Counted from the first letter of the stretch, positions 34,112-46,755 are shown. The stretch: DNA of 64,000 nt from Cephalotrichum gorgonifer (GCA_900312665.1 ONZQ02000005.1:784119-848118), one strand, 5' to 3'. Program-made: numbers and translations. The notes: generated by a model from the letters alone, not told the origin.

Positions 34112-37100
34112 TCACCTCCTGCCCTGCCTCCTCTCCGCTAGCCGCCTCTCAAACTCCCGAACCTGCGCCTCCCGCTTCTCGTCCTCCTCCCTCTCCTTCC
34201 TCGCCTTCTCGTCTATCGCCGCCCTCTCCTTCTCCACCTTCTCCGCCTCCTTCCTCGTGATCTCCCGCACGAGCTGGTCCTCCCTGCGCACCGCGATGTC
34301 CCGCGGCCTATAGTCCGAGAAGGCCCACTTCAGAACCACCTCGATGGTGTAGCAGGAGGCGTAGTCGAGGACCATGACGGTCGTCATGATCTGCTTGAAC
34401 TCAGACGTGAAGGGCACGAGCTTCATCTGCTGGTTGATGTCGGGCATGAGCTCGAGCGAGCAGGAGAACGCGAGGGCCGTCACGCCGAGGATGCCATAGT
34501 ACATGCCCTTGTTCTCCGAGATGCCCTCCCGGAAGGGGCGGCCCTGGTAGTTGACGGCAAAGGTGGAGATCTGCTGGATGAGCTGGAGGAGGTAGACGGC
34601 CGAGTTAAGAAGCGAGGGGGCGAATTCCGCCTCGAGATCAATGTCACCAGAGCGCCTGTTTAAGCTGATTAGTATTAATTGTCCACAGAAGAAAACGCGT
34701 CCTTCCAAGGAGACAGAATGGGGGGAGGTAACTCACGGCTCAAGACGGTCGCAGAGACGCGCAATGTAGATAAGCGTGACAATGTGCACGGCAAACTGCC
34801 CGAGGATCGACCCAATGATGTAGAAGTTGAAGATGTGCGGCTGCGGCCTCTCCTTCGACAGGCCCTCTACAGTCCTCGCCCTCGAGATGGACAGGAAGCA
34901 GACGCTCATGAGGATTCCGCTGATGGTGTACTGCCCGTCACCGAACTTGATGCCCTCGAGGTAGAGGACACTGAGGGAGTACGCGCTGATGAGACAGTTG
35001 AGGGCCAGGATCTTGTACATCTGGATGGTGGCCACAAGGGTGCAGCGTCCCTGACGGATGATGTTCGGCACGGCGATGACGTTCCGGAGCTTCGACGTGA
35101 AGGGCGCGGCAACGGAGGCGTCGCCCAGCTTGAGCGTCGGCGGCTCGTCGTCGTTCAGCTCGCTCTCCATCAAGCCCGCGCTGAACGTCTCGGCGAGACC
35201 GGCCGCGCGCTTGGCAGCCTCGGCCTTCTTCGCCTCCTTGGGGTCGTTCATGAGGCGCTGCGCGGCGGGGCTGGTGATGGTCTCGACGGGGGTTCCGTGG
35301 GTCTTGCAGTACTCCTCGACAGAGATGTTCTTCTTCGCTGCCTCGCGCTCGACGGCCTTCTGGTAGTTCGGGTTCGTGGGGCCGGGAGGGTACAGGTGGG
35401 CGATGAGCACCGGGACCGGGGGCGCGGGCTGGTTGAAGCGCTTCATAAGCTCGACCTGCTTCTGGTACACGTCCTTCATCCTGTTGTTCCGCGAGTGCTC
35501 GGCGATCCGGGTGAGGTCTTCCTTGGTACCGTTGAGGAGCGCGATGCCGATATGGGCCTGCTTCAGTGCGCCGACGTCGTTGGTGCCGTCACCCGCCATG
35601 AGCGTGTAGTATCCCATGTCCTTGAGCCCGAGAAGGATGTCCTCCTTCTGCTTCGGTGAGACGCGCGCGTAGACCCAGGTGTATCGGAGGATCGACTTCC
35701 AGCCGACCTGGTCCTTGAACCTGCCCAGAGCGTAGCCAGTGACGCAGAGATCATTGTTCTTGAGAATCTTAGGGTCGATCGGGAGCGAGGGGTCAACAGG
35801 GATGCAAATCTTGTCGTCAACGCTGCGCCAGACGAGGTCGTGGGTGCCGTTGTCATCCTCGGGAGCGTCAAGGATCAGGACATCTCGGTCGACGATCTCA
35901 ACTTCCCTGGCGACGTGGACGGCGGTGAGGGGGTTGTCTCCGGTGATCATGACGACTCGGTGGCTGCTCTCGTTGAGCATGCGCACGGCCTCGAGGGCGT
36001 CGTCCTTGAGGGGGCAGTGGAGTACAAGGAAACCGGCGAAGGTGAGACCCGACTCGACGCCTTCGCGCTTCAGGGCGTTGATCTTGGCGGCACCCAGTTC
36101 ATTATCCGTCGAGAGCGTCTTGTAGGCCAGGGCAAGGACACGAGAACCCTTGCGGGTGAAGTGCTTGTAGGTCTCCTCGTAGTCAGCGGGAACGGTGGTC
36201 AGGAACTTCATGATCGTCTCGGGCGCACCCTTGACGCCGACAAAGGTGCCGTGGATCTTCTCGCCGGTCCGGGAGTCGGTGCCGCTGACGGTGGCGACGG
36301 AGCTCTGCCTCTTGAGCAGGGACGAGAACTGGAAGCGTCGCTTGATCTGGACCGTACCGTTGATCGGAGAGGGCGCGGCGGTAGCGCCCTTACCCGGGGT
36401 GCTGATCAGGATGTCATTCTTGCCCAAGCCCCATCCGAGGGACGCGAGCGTAGCCTTCTCCATGGGGTCGCCGACAATCTCGCCTTCGTCAAGACGGACG
36501 AGAGCATGGGCGGTAGCGAGTACGAGGGTTGTGCCCAGTCCAGCGGCCTTGACAGGTGTAACGGTCGTGTGGGCACCGTCGGCAGCCTGGGGGGTGCTCG
36601 TTCCCGAGTCGTGTCCGAGACCGAGACCGGCAATACCCTCAACGACGAGGTCCTCGCCAGTCAGGGTGCCCGTCTTATCGAAGCAGGCGACGTCGACGCG
36701 GCCGGCGAACGGAATGCGGAACGGCTCAGTACAGAAGATGGCAAGCTTGGCAAGGGCAGCAAGACTGGTGTTGACGGCGAGACTGAGCTCCATGGGCAGC
36801 TCCGGAGGAACGACGCTCGTCACAATGAGGACACAGTCGAGGAGCAGCTTAGACCTCTTGCGGTCCTTCTTAACACCCTCGTCCCACACGTACCACGAGG
36901 CGGCGATGGCGAAGAAGAGGAGGAACAGAATGAACAGGAGAGCCTCGACGTTGTTGGCGGACACGCGCTCAGTGGAGTAGATCATGGTGCGCACGAGACT
37001 TCCCTGGGACGTCTCGAATCCGGTCTTGATTACAATGGCCATCGCGCCCTTGTCGGGCGGGGCAGGGACTCCAGAAGCAAGCTTGGGGCGCGCGTCGTCG

Positions 37101-38231
37101 GGGTTCCCATGGGTGATCTGCAAAACCTTGGTACCGCCCCATAGGAAGGCGTTCTTATCAAGACCCTCGGTCTCGATGAGGGCATTTCCGGGTCGGAGCT
37201 GAATAGAGTCCTTCAACAAGGGAGTGCTCTCGCCGGAAAGCATGGCCTCGTTGACGATGGCGGTGCCCTCAACCAGGAGCATATCGCAGGCGACACCGCT
37301 GTCCTCCTTGGTCCGGCCGACCGACACAAGGTCGCCGGGCAGCAGCTGGTCGCTCATGATCTCAACCCACTTGCCGAGCCTGAAGACCCAGACCTCGTAG
37401 GGCTTGATGCCCATGCTGCGGAACTCGGTGAGGGTGCGCTGGCGCTGCCAGACCACGGTGCTCTCGAAGGCGACGAGCATGAAGAGAGTGAACAGGGAGT
37501 AGTACCAGTACTCGTCGAGCATCCACAGCCCCACGCAGAAGATCTGGAAGACGAAGAAGGGGGCGACGGCATGCTCGCGGAAGAGCTCGGTGAAGGTGGG
37601 GACAGGGATATCGAAGTTGTTCGGTCCGTAGTGCTGGAGGAGCCGGTCGAGTTCCGCCTGGCTCGTGATGCCCCTTGATTCTTGGAACTGGCCGATGGTC
37701 GGCTTCGGCTCGGCATCGATGGCGTAGGCGAAGGTCGTGAAGGACTTGAGCGTCTCGTCGTAGAGGAATCGGCGCTTCTGGAAGAGGAATGACACGTTGG
37801 TCTTTCCACCAACCTAGTTTATAGAAGTGAGCAAGTCAATCCACATAATCGTTCGGTCGTCGGAATCACGATCTTACCTTCTCCCGTACCAACTCGCAAA
37901 TGTCCGCAGACCCGGCGTTTGCGACGGGAATGACTTTGATCAGCTGCGCATCGCTGATATCTCCTGCCTTAGAGGCAGTGAAGAGCGCCTTGAGGTTGAT
38001 GTTCCAGTTTGTGCTAAGCCAGACGAGCGACTGCGCCGTGATGATGGTGCCGCACCAGACGAAGGTCCATTCCGACGAGCTGATGTGCTGCTCGTAGAGA
38101 GAGGGCGTGAGGTAGTAACGAAGGAATACGGGCCAGATGATGGCGAACGGCCAGATATAGGTGTGGACGTAGAACGGGAGGGGCTTGAGGAGCTCCGCGG
38201 TCTGGATCTGGGGGTTGTCGACGAGCGCCAT
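34112..38231 (-). CDS. SPF1: P5A-type ATPase Spf1 (ER transmembrane helix dislocase)
   Basis: Three exons on the minus strand: 38231-37878, 37813-34737 and 34655-34112 (1324 aa). Spf1/Cod1 is the P5A ATPase of the ER membrane; it extracts mistargeted transmembrane helices and affects ER ion balance and sterols. The start MALVDNPQIQTAELLKPLPF matches orthologues. Landmarks: LLPGDLVSVGR, GESTPLLKDS in the actuator domain, then the P5 signature VVPPELPMELSLAVN (about residue 454). The phosphorylation site is CFDKTGTLTGEDL (Asp about 497), followed by TGDNPLTAVHVA and MAGDGTNDVGALKQAHIGIA. Membrane helices M7-M10 span exons 2 and 3, ending in a charged coiled-coil-like tail (EKVEKERAAIDEKARKER). 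Introns use donors GTAAGA and GTGAGT. A complete, intact gene. Confidence 0.95.
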
Positions 38232-39332
38232 GGCGGCGGCCGCGAAGTGGCGCGTCGTCTGTGAGCGGAGACGAGGAGGGAAACTGTCCAAGCAGTTTAT
38301 AGTATGCGAGCGGGAAAGGGAAAGACGGGGGGTCCGGCTGAAGAAGCCAAAAATAAATCCCAGCCGTCGGTAGCTGGGAGATGGGGAAAGGGAGGGTGGT
38401 GATGAAAATCGCCACAAGGATCACGTCGCACGATGTCGCAGACGTGGCAGAAGTTCGTTTGGCCGGGGTTCACCCTGAGTGGATTTTCGAAGAGCTTCTA
38501 AAGAGGCCTGTGCAAGGATTGGGAACCAGGGGCGTGGGTCGGATGGGCGGGAAATAAGGGCGACCCGAGGATCTCCCGCCTGCCCCCACCTTGGATGTCG
38601 CCACATTGAACTATAATGTAGAACGCCGCATGAGGTGGCTCCAGCTCGAGGGTACGTACCTCGATATCAAACCTCCCATCGCATCAAGACCCAGACTAAT
38701 ACCACTTCCAAATAGCCCCTTCTGAACTGAGTATATGGGCCTCGCTTGGTCTGATGGTTCAATACCCACGTAGAGAGTCATTCAGAGTGTTAAAGTGGCC
38801 TTCCACAGGACCAGGGGACAAACCCCTTGATCGTTCATGGGGCTTCCTAGCTACAGGCCACCAATGCGTCGTCACATCTTGAATACAAACTAAACTCCAA
38901 ACAGCTGTTTACGAATCGTAAAAGGATCGGCCGCAGAGTCCAACAAGTGCCTTAACATTCCCTTGAACTCCCCAAACCACTCGGTGGCTGTCCTCGATGC
39001 ACACGATCCGGATTGCAAAGACAGCGGTGGGTGTATCCTCCACATGTAGGTTTCCAAATCCGAGTCGGCGTTAATAATTGCCGATCTCCTCTGTGCAATC
39101 GAGGAGATTTTGTCAGCCTAATACAAATTCCAAATCATATCAAATTAGAGACTGGGGTTCGGACAACAGTAGACCCCGCGCCCAGGACTGCTCGGGAAAG
39201 GTTATATATCAGACGTATTCTAACCCTAGGATACTCCATAGCCTCCAAACACAGTGACGTCCACATGTGACAGATACCCAGTCCTGATATTGCACAACCC
39301 AACACCCTCAACCTGAACATTGCTTGAACCTT
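38232..39332. other. Intergenic region, nothing recognised
   Basis: 1.1 kb upstream of Spf1 and downstream of the NACHT gene. Fairly AT-rich to the right. No RNA gene or coding region was recognised. Confidence 0.5.
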
Positions 39333-42300
39333 CTAATAAACTCGAAACTGCCAACCATGTCCCAGTAACCACTCCCCCTCGGATGCAGTACCAAGCCAAC
39401 GAAAACGATCATCAGGATCATCCGTCCCGCTATCCTTATCCTGTTGCATGTAAGCCTTCATCGCTAATGGATTTGTGCTAAGCATCTTGACCTCGGCAAT
39501 CTCCCCTTCCACTTCCACCTCCTTGCGTAAATATCGATGAAGCTCTGCGACAAAGCCGGGCGGTAGGGTCAACGTCTGAGGCGGCGGGGGGAGTAGGCCG
39601 AGCAGGGTCTTTGAATTAGGTGGAGAGGCCAGCTCAATAAAGTCTTGCAGGCTGACTGCAAATACATCGCTGAGGTGAGAGTCGTAGATGAACCCGAAAA
39701 CTGTAGGAAGACCTTGGTACCTGCGGAGGACGGATTCGAGGGGCCTCGTCTTGATACCAGTTGCCATGTTTTTCCAGAACACGGTAAAAGATACCAGGAC
39801 GAGCCATACTGTTGCGGTGCCAGAGTGCGTGGGCTCCATGCTGGAATCCCTGTATAATGCAACTTTGTGGCGCACTGAGAATCCGGCCCGGACGAGAAGG
39901 TCGCACATGTCTGTATCATGCGAACAGACGGCCGCACTCAGGATCACGCTCGAGCTGCGGGACGAGTCGGGATCTGAAGACATGGCCTCCAGGTCATTCT
40001 CGTCTTTTCTGGGCATGCCTCCCCGCTTCATCTCCTCTTCGACGTATATAGATTGTCCAGAGCTTATTGCCCAGTGCAGGAATGTGCCATGTGAAGCCTT
40101 GCTATGGTATATGATCCGGAATCCGGTATATATTTCGACGAACCTCATGGGGATGAACCTGCCACTGTATTTCCGGAGCAGTGCCAGTTGTTCGTGCGAG
40201 TGTTGGTACACATTTGAACCTAAACCATCTGGAGAAAATCGCCCCGGAGAAAACGTTCGTAACCAGCCTGTGCTCACGACGGTACAAATGCGGCCGAAGG
40301 CTTTGTGCAGCGTAAACTCCGACAAGTCTGTAGTCAAACGCGTGGAAGACAGGCTACTTGCTAATGTAACAAGCCTTAGACAGGCGTGGGAACGCAGTGG
40401 GTCGGCGGTTGGAGGAAACTCGCCGAGCAGCTGGGCCAGCCGCTCTGGAGTCTCCAGATAGTCCCGAATTGTCCGATGAAAAAAATGAGCGGTCGATTTT
40501 ATAGGACCTCCGTACCAAACTATACCTTCCTTTGTGACCAGTAACCCCCTTGTTAGGCCGGACACTTGTCTCGTCGCGGCCTCCAGCCGGCTTGAGAAGT
40601 CCTCATCTGAGTGGAACGGACGTATGTGCTTGTGGGACGGAAAGGTGGGATCCGCGATGTCGTCTATCCAGTCAAACTCGATCGTCTCCACAACGTCCTG
40701 GGGTGGGCAAGTAAGAACTAATGACAGCATGAGGTTTGCACGGCGTCTGTCTCCCGGATCAAGCGCGCCAAGGATCTTATCGTAGAGGTCATCTAGTTCT
40801 CTGGGTGACTCGTGGATCTTGCCGAGCAACCTCGCGTGGGTGCTGTGGAGGCCAACTTCTGCTATAACGGATTTTAGAACCAAGACTGCCCATAGGAACA
40901 CTCCCTCGGCGCCTTTGACAATTTCCTCGACAAGTGACGAATAAGTATGCTTCACCCTGAGAAAGTTGGGGTCGTTTTCGAACATTTGACACGCAAGCCT
41001 CATGATATCTCGTGAAGTTAGATCATGGAGGTGTAACCTCTGAGCCTCTTTGAAGCCATCCATGAACTCGACGTGCGGTCTCGAGCTCGCGCATATCTTG
41101 ACATTGTAGGCCTTGGTCCACTTGGAGATCTCACTCGCGAGAAGCCGATGGTCATAGGCCTTGGCATGGTACTCGTCCAGCCCGTCTATGAACAGACAAA
41201 TGCTGACGTCGTTGTAGGTACCTGAGCTCTCAATGAGTAACTTGAAAGCTTCCTTGATGGCTGATTCTCGGAAGTGCCCGGTTTCTAACTTTCGACTTGA
41301 TGGCTGGGCGGCGTATAATTGCTTCCATTGGGTGGGAAAGACGCGCGGGATTAGATCCGGACACTGCCTTAGGACGTGGAAAAGGATGGAACGATATAGC
41401 CCAGGCAGAGAGTTCTGCAACTCGCTGCCTGGGTTCCAGAAGTAGAAGGACGCAAACACCAGCCCTTTCTGGTTCGACCATGTCCGTAGAAGTTCCTTCG
41501 TTCGTTCATGGCGACATAGTAGCTTCATCAAGGTGGATTTTCCAGCGCCCGCCTTGCCGGAGATGTGAAACACCCCGGATCCCGATGACAGCCAATCCTG
41601 TAGGCGCTTCCTAGCCGCCTTCATTTCATCTGACAGCCCGATTAGGTTCCTGAAGGTACTGCTGTCTCTGGAAATGTCATCTCCGCCATCAGAACCTTCA
41701 GCCGAAGAGCTGGCCGGAGAACGATCGGCCTCAGGAGAGTCGGCGTCAGATATGCTGACTTGTGGACTTTGACCGTCCTCGCGTGATTCCAGGATCCAAT
41801 CGAAAGTCCCATCCGCAGCGTTATCGATCAAGTCCTCGCGAGCAAAAATTTCCTTGAACCATAGGTGTTCCAAAATCCTCGTCTCACAGTCGGTCGTTCT
41901 GGTCGCCTTGTGAAGTTCATCTATCTTTCTGCCGATATTGCCAAGAGAGTCGAAAAGTACACTTGGCTGGCCATGAGTGCCTAAGTTGGTGGCAGTTGGA
42001 GGGCTCAAGAGGCCAAGTATGTCTTCCCTGAGGGCTTGGAGTCCATTGGCAGATGTAGAGGACATTTTCTCAGCTGCGGCTTGAACTTTGTCCAGCTGAG
42101 CCTTGATAGTGGATTGATCATCTCTGTGGGATTACGTTAGTGCACGTATCCTGGGCGTACTATTTCCCACGCACCTACTGAAGAATTGCTACCAGTCGCA
42201 AGTTCATCTGCTGACGATACTCTCCCAGGCGGGCCTCAAGAGCCGCTATGTCCTTCTTCTTCCATTGGCTGGCCACCGATTTCTTCAAAGCCCCCCACTT

Positions 42301-42597
42301 CGACTTCTTCGATAACTTCAGTTTGCTCAGATTGGTGATTAACTCGAGACATAGCTCATCACAGTCCTTGGCCAGCTTCTGAAGAGCTACCTCGTGTATA
42401 GATGCGGAGCCGGCGTTGACACTGAGCCCAAGGGAGCAATCTTTGAGGTCTGTGATTACTTTTTCGATCTGGTCGTTCTCTTTTGTCGATTCGCGCCCTG
42501 ATACGTAGAGATCGTATGCTCCAGGGAGGACTTTGCTCGTGAATTCGATGAAAGTGAGAATGTTGACTACTAAGCCAAATGCTGTTACTGGGTCCAT
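39333..42597 (-). CDS. NACHT NLR-like STAND protein
   Basis: Two exons on the minus strand: 42597-42179 and 42123-39333 (1069 aa). The intron has donor GTAGGT and acceptor CACAG and keeps the frame through a split Gln codon. The N-terminal ~140 residues (MDPVTAFGLVVNILTFIEFT...) are the helical domain common at the front of fungal STAND proteins. The NACHT ATPase follows: Walker A GKAGAGKST (about 329-337) after VFHIS, Walker B ICLFIDGLDEYH (about 448-459), CASSRPHVEFMDGF as sensor 1, and FFHRTIRDYLETPE at the end of the winged-helix part. The C-terminal part resembles weak ankyrin-like repeats (HGTFLHWAISSG, ILSAAVCSHDTDMCDLLVRA) but no clean repeat array. Such proteins act in non-self recognition and programmed cell death. 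The ligand is unknown. Confidence 0.88.
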
Positions 42598-43366
42598 CTT
42601 GAACGTGGAGAGTAGCGCAGCATTCCCGGGAGAGGAGATGAGTTGAGTAGCCTGGTGGAAAAGAATGAGGGGTCATAGGGTTGCAAGTATGTATAATTTA
42701 CGACTATGTAGGCCTGAGCCACCAGATGATACAGTAACCAATCACACTCGAGGTGTATGAATGCAGGTTCGTTCAGGGTGTACTGTTAGCCTATGAGGTG
42801 ACTGCAGAGATGAGGCGCAGGTAATAATCATTGTATTATTCTACTTTATCAACTAGGAGAAAAGGAACTGGGGACAGCGGCCCATGGCGTAACTCGTGTA
42901 TTTGTAGGATATCGCGAGTAACTTCTGCTCCTTGATCGTCCGTCGCCGTGGAAATCCAGGAAGCAAGGACCAACTGACGGTCAAGTCTTCCACTTGTGCG
43001 GGATGGGTCGGAACAATATATAGATCTGGGGCTCGAACTTGCACCTTGTGAGGGCTTCGGTCGGTGATAATCATTCATGCAACTCCTATCCATGCAGAAC
43101 GGCGGTGCAAACCCGTGATATAGACGAGGTTATGTGTCAGGGTCCATAGTGTGGAATAAGCAGTGGCTCGTGTTGGACTTGCCATTATCTGCGTTCGGAA
43201 CTAAGCTAGTCTAGCTGCGAGACTTGAATCCCCCTCATGTACGAACTAGGAATGCAAATGAGGGTAGGCACGAGACACCTCCCTAACGTAAAAGGATTGG
43301 CGTCATGTCCTGCTCTGGCTCTATGTATCCAGCATGAGGCAGCCCTTTGGGACGCATTGGGCTACC
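42598..43366. other. Intergenic region, nothing recognised
   Basis: 770 bp between the NACHT gene start and the dehydrogenase stop, which is presumably the NACHT promoter. No coding or RNA feature was recognised. Confidence 0.5.
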
Positions 43367-44450
43367 CTAATACGTCGAGCCCATGACAGACAACCGACCG
43401 CCATCCGTGATCAAAATAGAGCCGTTCGAGTAGCTTCCGGACCGGCTGGCAAGGTACAGAATCGCGCCAGCCATTTCCTCGTCGCCACCAAACCTCGCGG
43501 GGATGAACCTCGGATCATCGATCGTCTCCTCCTCAGGCTTACGAGTGCTGATCAGCACCGACGCGAGCTCCGAGGGGTATACTTTAAATAGTCCATATGT
43601 TAGCTTCTCAACACCTACAACACCCGCCTCGAGTCACGGTATCAACGCAGCCGCTCATTGCACTTACTTCCGGGGGCAATAGCGTTGACGCGAATGCCGA
43701 ACCTGGCTAGCTGGGTGCTGGCATGTTTCGTTACCTGCATAATAGCGACCTTGCTCGTCAAGTAAGGGGGAGAGGACGACCAGTGCCGGCTAAAGGCGGA
43801 TATGCTGGTCGTGAAGATGACCTGACTCTGGATGGACTGCACCCCGCTGCCGACCTCCTCACCCAGCGGCTCACCGAAACCCCCCGTAATCGCGTTCTTG
43901 TTTCCTGCGTCGAGGAGCTCAAGGAAAGCGGTCATGGTGAAGAAGGCAGCCGTGACGTTGAGGTGCAGCGTCTGAGTCATCTCCTCCATGGAGAAGTTTT
44001 CGAATAAAGTGTCACGTAGCTCCGGGACGGAGTGGGATGGGTTGAAGCGGACGGGCGGACCTATGGTGCCCGAGTTGGCGACTACGAGGTTGACGTAGCC
44101 GACTGAGGCGGTGATATGGTCAACAGCGGCTTGGAGGTCGCTCTTGGAGGTCACATCGCACTGGAGTGGCACCAGACTAGGGTGTTCTTGGGCGGCGGTC
44201 TCGAGGACGTCTTGGCGGCGCCCGAGGATGTAGACCTTGCGGGCTCGTTGAAGGCGAGGGCGCGAGCCATAGTGAGGCCAATTCCTGAGAAATGAATGTA
44301 TTTTAGCGGGTCTGTTACTTCGGAAGAGGACCTCAGTGCCTAGGGATTTAGATTGGCCTTATTGGACTGACCTGTGCCGCCTCCGGTGATGACAGCTACA
44401 ATGCCGTCGACGCGGAAGAGGGTGTTCGAGTCAATGGAAGAAGACGCCAT
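43367..44450 (-). pseudogene. Short-chain dehydrogenase/reductase with a one-base frameshift
   Basis: Three exons on the minus strand: 44450-44372, 44284-43668 and 43581-43367, with good donors (GTCAGT, GTAAGT) and acceptors (CTCAG, AAAG). The SDR pattern is clear: cofactor motif TGGGTGIGLTMARALAF, then KVYILGRRQDVLET, CDVTSKSDL, VVANSGTIGPP, the Ser of FTTSIS and the catalytic YLTSK, RVNAIAPG, and ITDGG near the end. Reading from exon 1 through MARALAF gives one frame, but everything from KVYILG onward is in another. Exon 2 is 617 nt, one short of what the phases of its two introns require. The missing base lies near 44248-44252 (plus strand GGGCTCGTTG), between ALAF and RKVYIL. The rest is intact. 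The cause is either a recent loss-of-function mutation or a base-call error. It would be a cytosolic NAD(P)-dependent oxidoreductase of unknown substrate, with its start 552 bp from a divergent Zn2Cys6 regulator. Confidence 0.8.
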
Positions 44451-45002
44451 TTTGTTGTGATAGGTAAATAGTTAAAAAAGGTGGGGGAAAGAGCCTGCTC
44501 CGAAGAAAGAGACTGTCGACGACGGGCACTAACATGATTCCGTTCTTCCAAAGTGTGGTGCCTACTTATATATGTTGTTCATGCAGTTCTATTTTTCTCA
44601 TTCTACTTGCTTGCCCCCAGCTGCAAGTACCCAATACCATTACTTGGCCCGCGGTGGCATATGTTGCGCCGATACTAGGGTTGGTAATCGGAAAGAGAGC
44701 TTTATTCCGGATTTCTAAACCACTTCCTTGGAGGTTATAGGGAGGCGTTGAGGGGTGGAGAACTTGATGATGCGCCTCATACGTTATGCGGTTTAGCGGC
44801 GGCTGCAAATGCCGACAGCGGCCGACACTACGACGTCCATGGTTGGCTTATGCTCCTTACAAATCAGCCAAAGTCGGTATAACAGCGCCAGTCCTACCGA
44901 CATTTCCGGCTTAGGCGACTGCTCTTAATGTTTGCCCATCGTCCCTCCCTCCCGCCTTCTCCCGCGAACTCAAAGAACGAAACATCAAAGCCTCATACAA
45001 AC
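44451..45002. promoter_or_regulatory. Bidirectional promoter between the SDR and the Zn2Cys6 regulator
   Basis: The two starts are 550 bp apart, or less if the upstream ATG at 44928 is used. The region has several CGG triplets, including the inverted pair CGG-N9-CCG at 44800-44814, a layout that Zn2Cys6 dimers commonly bind. The link to the neighbouring regulator is inferred from position only. Confidence 0.35.
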
Positions 45003-46755
45003 ATGATCGTGGCGGCCGACGGCGGCCGCCCTAGGGCATCCCACTCCGCTCAGGTCTGCGCCACTTGCAAGGCCCGCAAGAAGAAGTGTGACAAGGTCTT
45101 GCCCCCCTGCGGATACTGTGTCCGGTGAGATTGCCTCAATATTTGAATCTATCCTGGTAATGTACAGCTTCTAAAGGGAGGAACGGAGCAACAGGAAACG
45201 ACTGGGATGTGTGTATAGACGACGACAGCGAAATCCCACCCTACCCCGCGACAACAACCCAGGTTCCACTGCATCTGCGGTGGGCCTATCGCCGTCAGGG
45301 GTTACATCGTGGCCGACCACATCAGAAGTTACCCTATTCCACCAAGTTTATCGCCTCATCCGTGACACTGGGCAGTTCGTGGATGACCTCACCTCTCGCT
45401 ATTTCCATGGTATCCATCGATACCTCCCTGTCATTTCCCGAACACGCTTCCAAACCACCCTCCTGATATCGGGCGCAACTCCATCCGCAGATTTCTCCAT
45501 CCTGCTACTGTGTATTTGCCTTGTGGCATCGTCTCCGAAACTAAGTCGTGGACATGTACCTGATGCGCGGTCTGTTGACCGACGGCCTCTACATCTCGCC
45601 GCAAAGTCACTCTTCGCCCAGGTGCAAGGGAGCGCCTCCACGCCCTCGGTCCGCCTGATACAAGCAGGACTCTTACTAGCGCTGTACGAGTATACGCAAG
45701 ACCGGCCGGATGAGGCGTTCGCGTCCATCGCGAGCACCTCGCGTTTAGCGTATGCTGCTAGGGTCCACGTCAGCGGCCAACGTGGATCAGAGGATCTGCC
45801 TAGGTCTGATACGGATCTCGAGCTCCAGGCGGAAGAGGCGGCTAATACGTGGTGGGGAATCGTCATTTGCGAGAGGTGATTAGCTTTCCCTTTCCCTCTA
45901 CACACTTCTGGCACATCCTAAATCCTTCTACAGCTGTCCTCCGACTCCAAATACTTACTACTAACGCTCTATATTGAGATAGGATTTTCTTTTGCGAGGT
46001 AGCGGTTTTTGAACAGCCCCTGATGACCCACATCCCGAGCAGGGACTCACCACTCCCCGCCGAGTCTAGTCTCTCAAGGGGGACTGACGCTCAGGAACCC
46101 GAACTGGAAGAATATGTGCCCGTCTCTGCCCTGAGCGCCATTGATATTGGGCCTTTTGGCCGCTCAGCCCAGGCAGTATGGCTCCTGGACGGGGTAATTA
46201 AAGGCCTCGATATACCCGAAATTAATTCCAGGCTGGAAGAGCTCCAGGGACTGGATTCTACTCTGAGAGAGTTTCTGGGCATACTAGTGCGGCAGCGAAA
46301 TGGTGAGAGGGGCATATTCTGCCAGGCGGTAGCTACCGCGCTCAGGTCAGTCTGATCTCATAAGTCCTCTGATTTCTACATTGTATCTGACTAGAAATAG
46401 GGCGCTATTCATACTGCACCAGCATATCCTTAGCCAACCTGAGAAGATAGTCCGTGGTAGGAAGACGCAGTCGTTAGAGGAAACGTACGAGCGCTCCTAC
46501 GCCGCCCTTGACACCGCCGCGAGAATGGTCATGGACATTGTCAACACCATCGAAAACTCAGATCCACACCCGCTTACTTGCCTGGCTCCGACGTGCCCGC
46601 ACATGGTTAGGGCCACGCTGGAGCACGTCAGCGTACGAGCTATGGCGAGAGACGATGACTGGGCGCGGTCAGCTGAGATGCAGCTCCGAAAAGCTCTGAA
46701 GTATTGCGGTAATACACAAGCTCCGGTAAATACTATCACCACAATGCCGACATGA
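45003..46755 (+). CDS. Zn2Cys6 fungal transcription factor
   Basis: Four exons: 45003-45124, 45195-45875, 45983-46345 and 46401-46755 (506 aa). An in-frame ATG at 44928 would add 25 residues. The zinc cluster is split by intron 1: VCATCKARKKKCDKVLPPC plus GYCVR before it, and RKRLGCVYRR after it, completing six cysteines. The middle region FVDDLTSRYFHGIHRYLPVI starts the fungal-specific regulatory domain. It continues through ARSVDRRPLHLAAKSLF, LLALYEYTQDRPDEAFASI and the Trp-rich WWGIVICERIFFCEVAVFEQ, which bridges intron 2. Donors GTGAGA, GTGATT and GTCAGT all preserve frame. The protein is expected to bind DNA as a dimer in the nucleus; the divergent SDR gene is the obvious candidate target. 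The stop lies inside the 3' end of the convergent protease-like gene. Confidence 0.84.

Noticed and set aside
35840..37144. A 434-codon open frame antisense to Spf1
   Set aside because: It lies fully opposite a conserved P5A ATPase exon. Its length follows from the strong G/C third-position bias of that gene.
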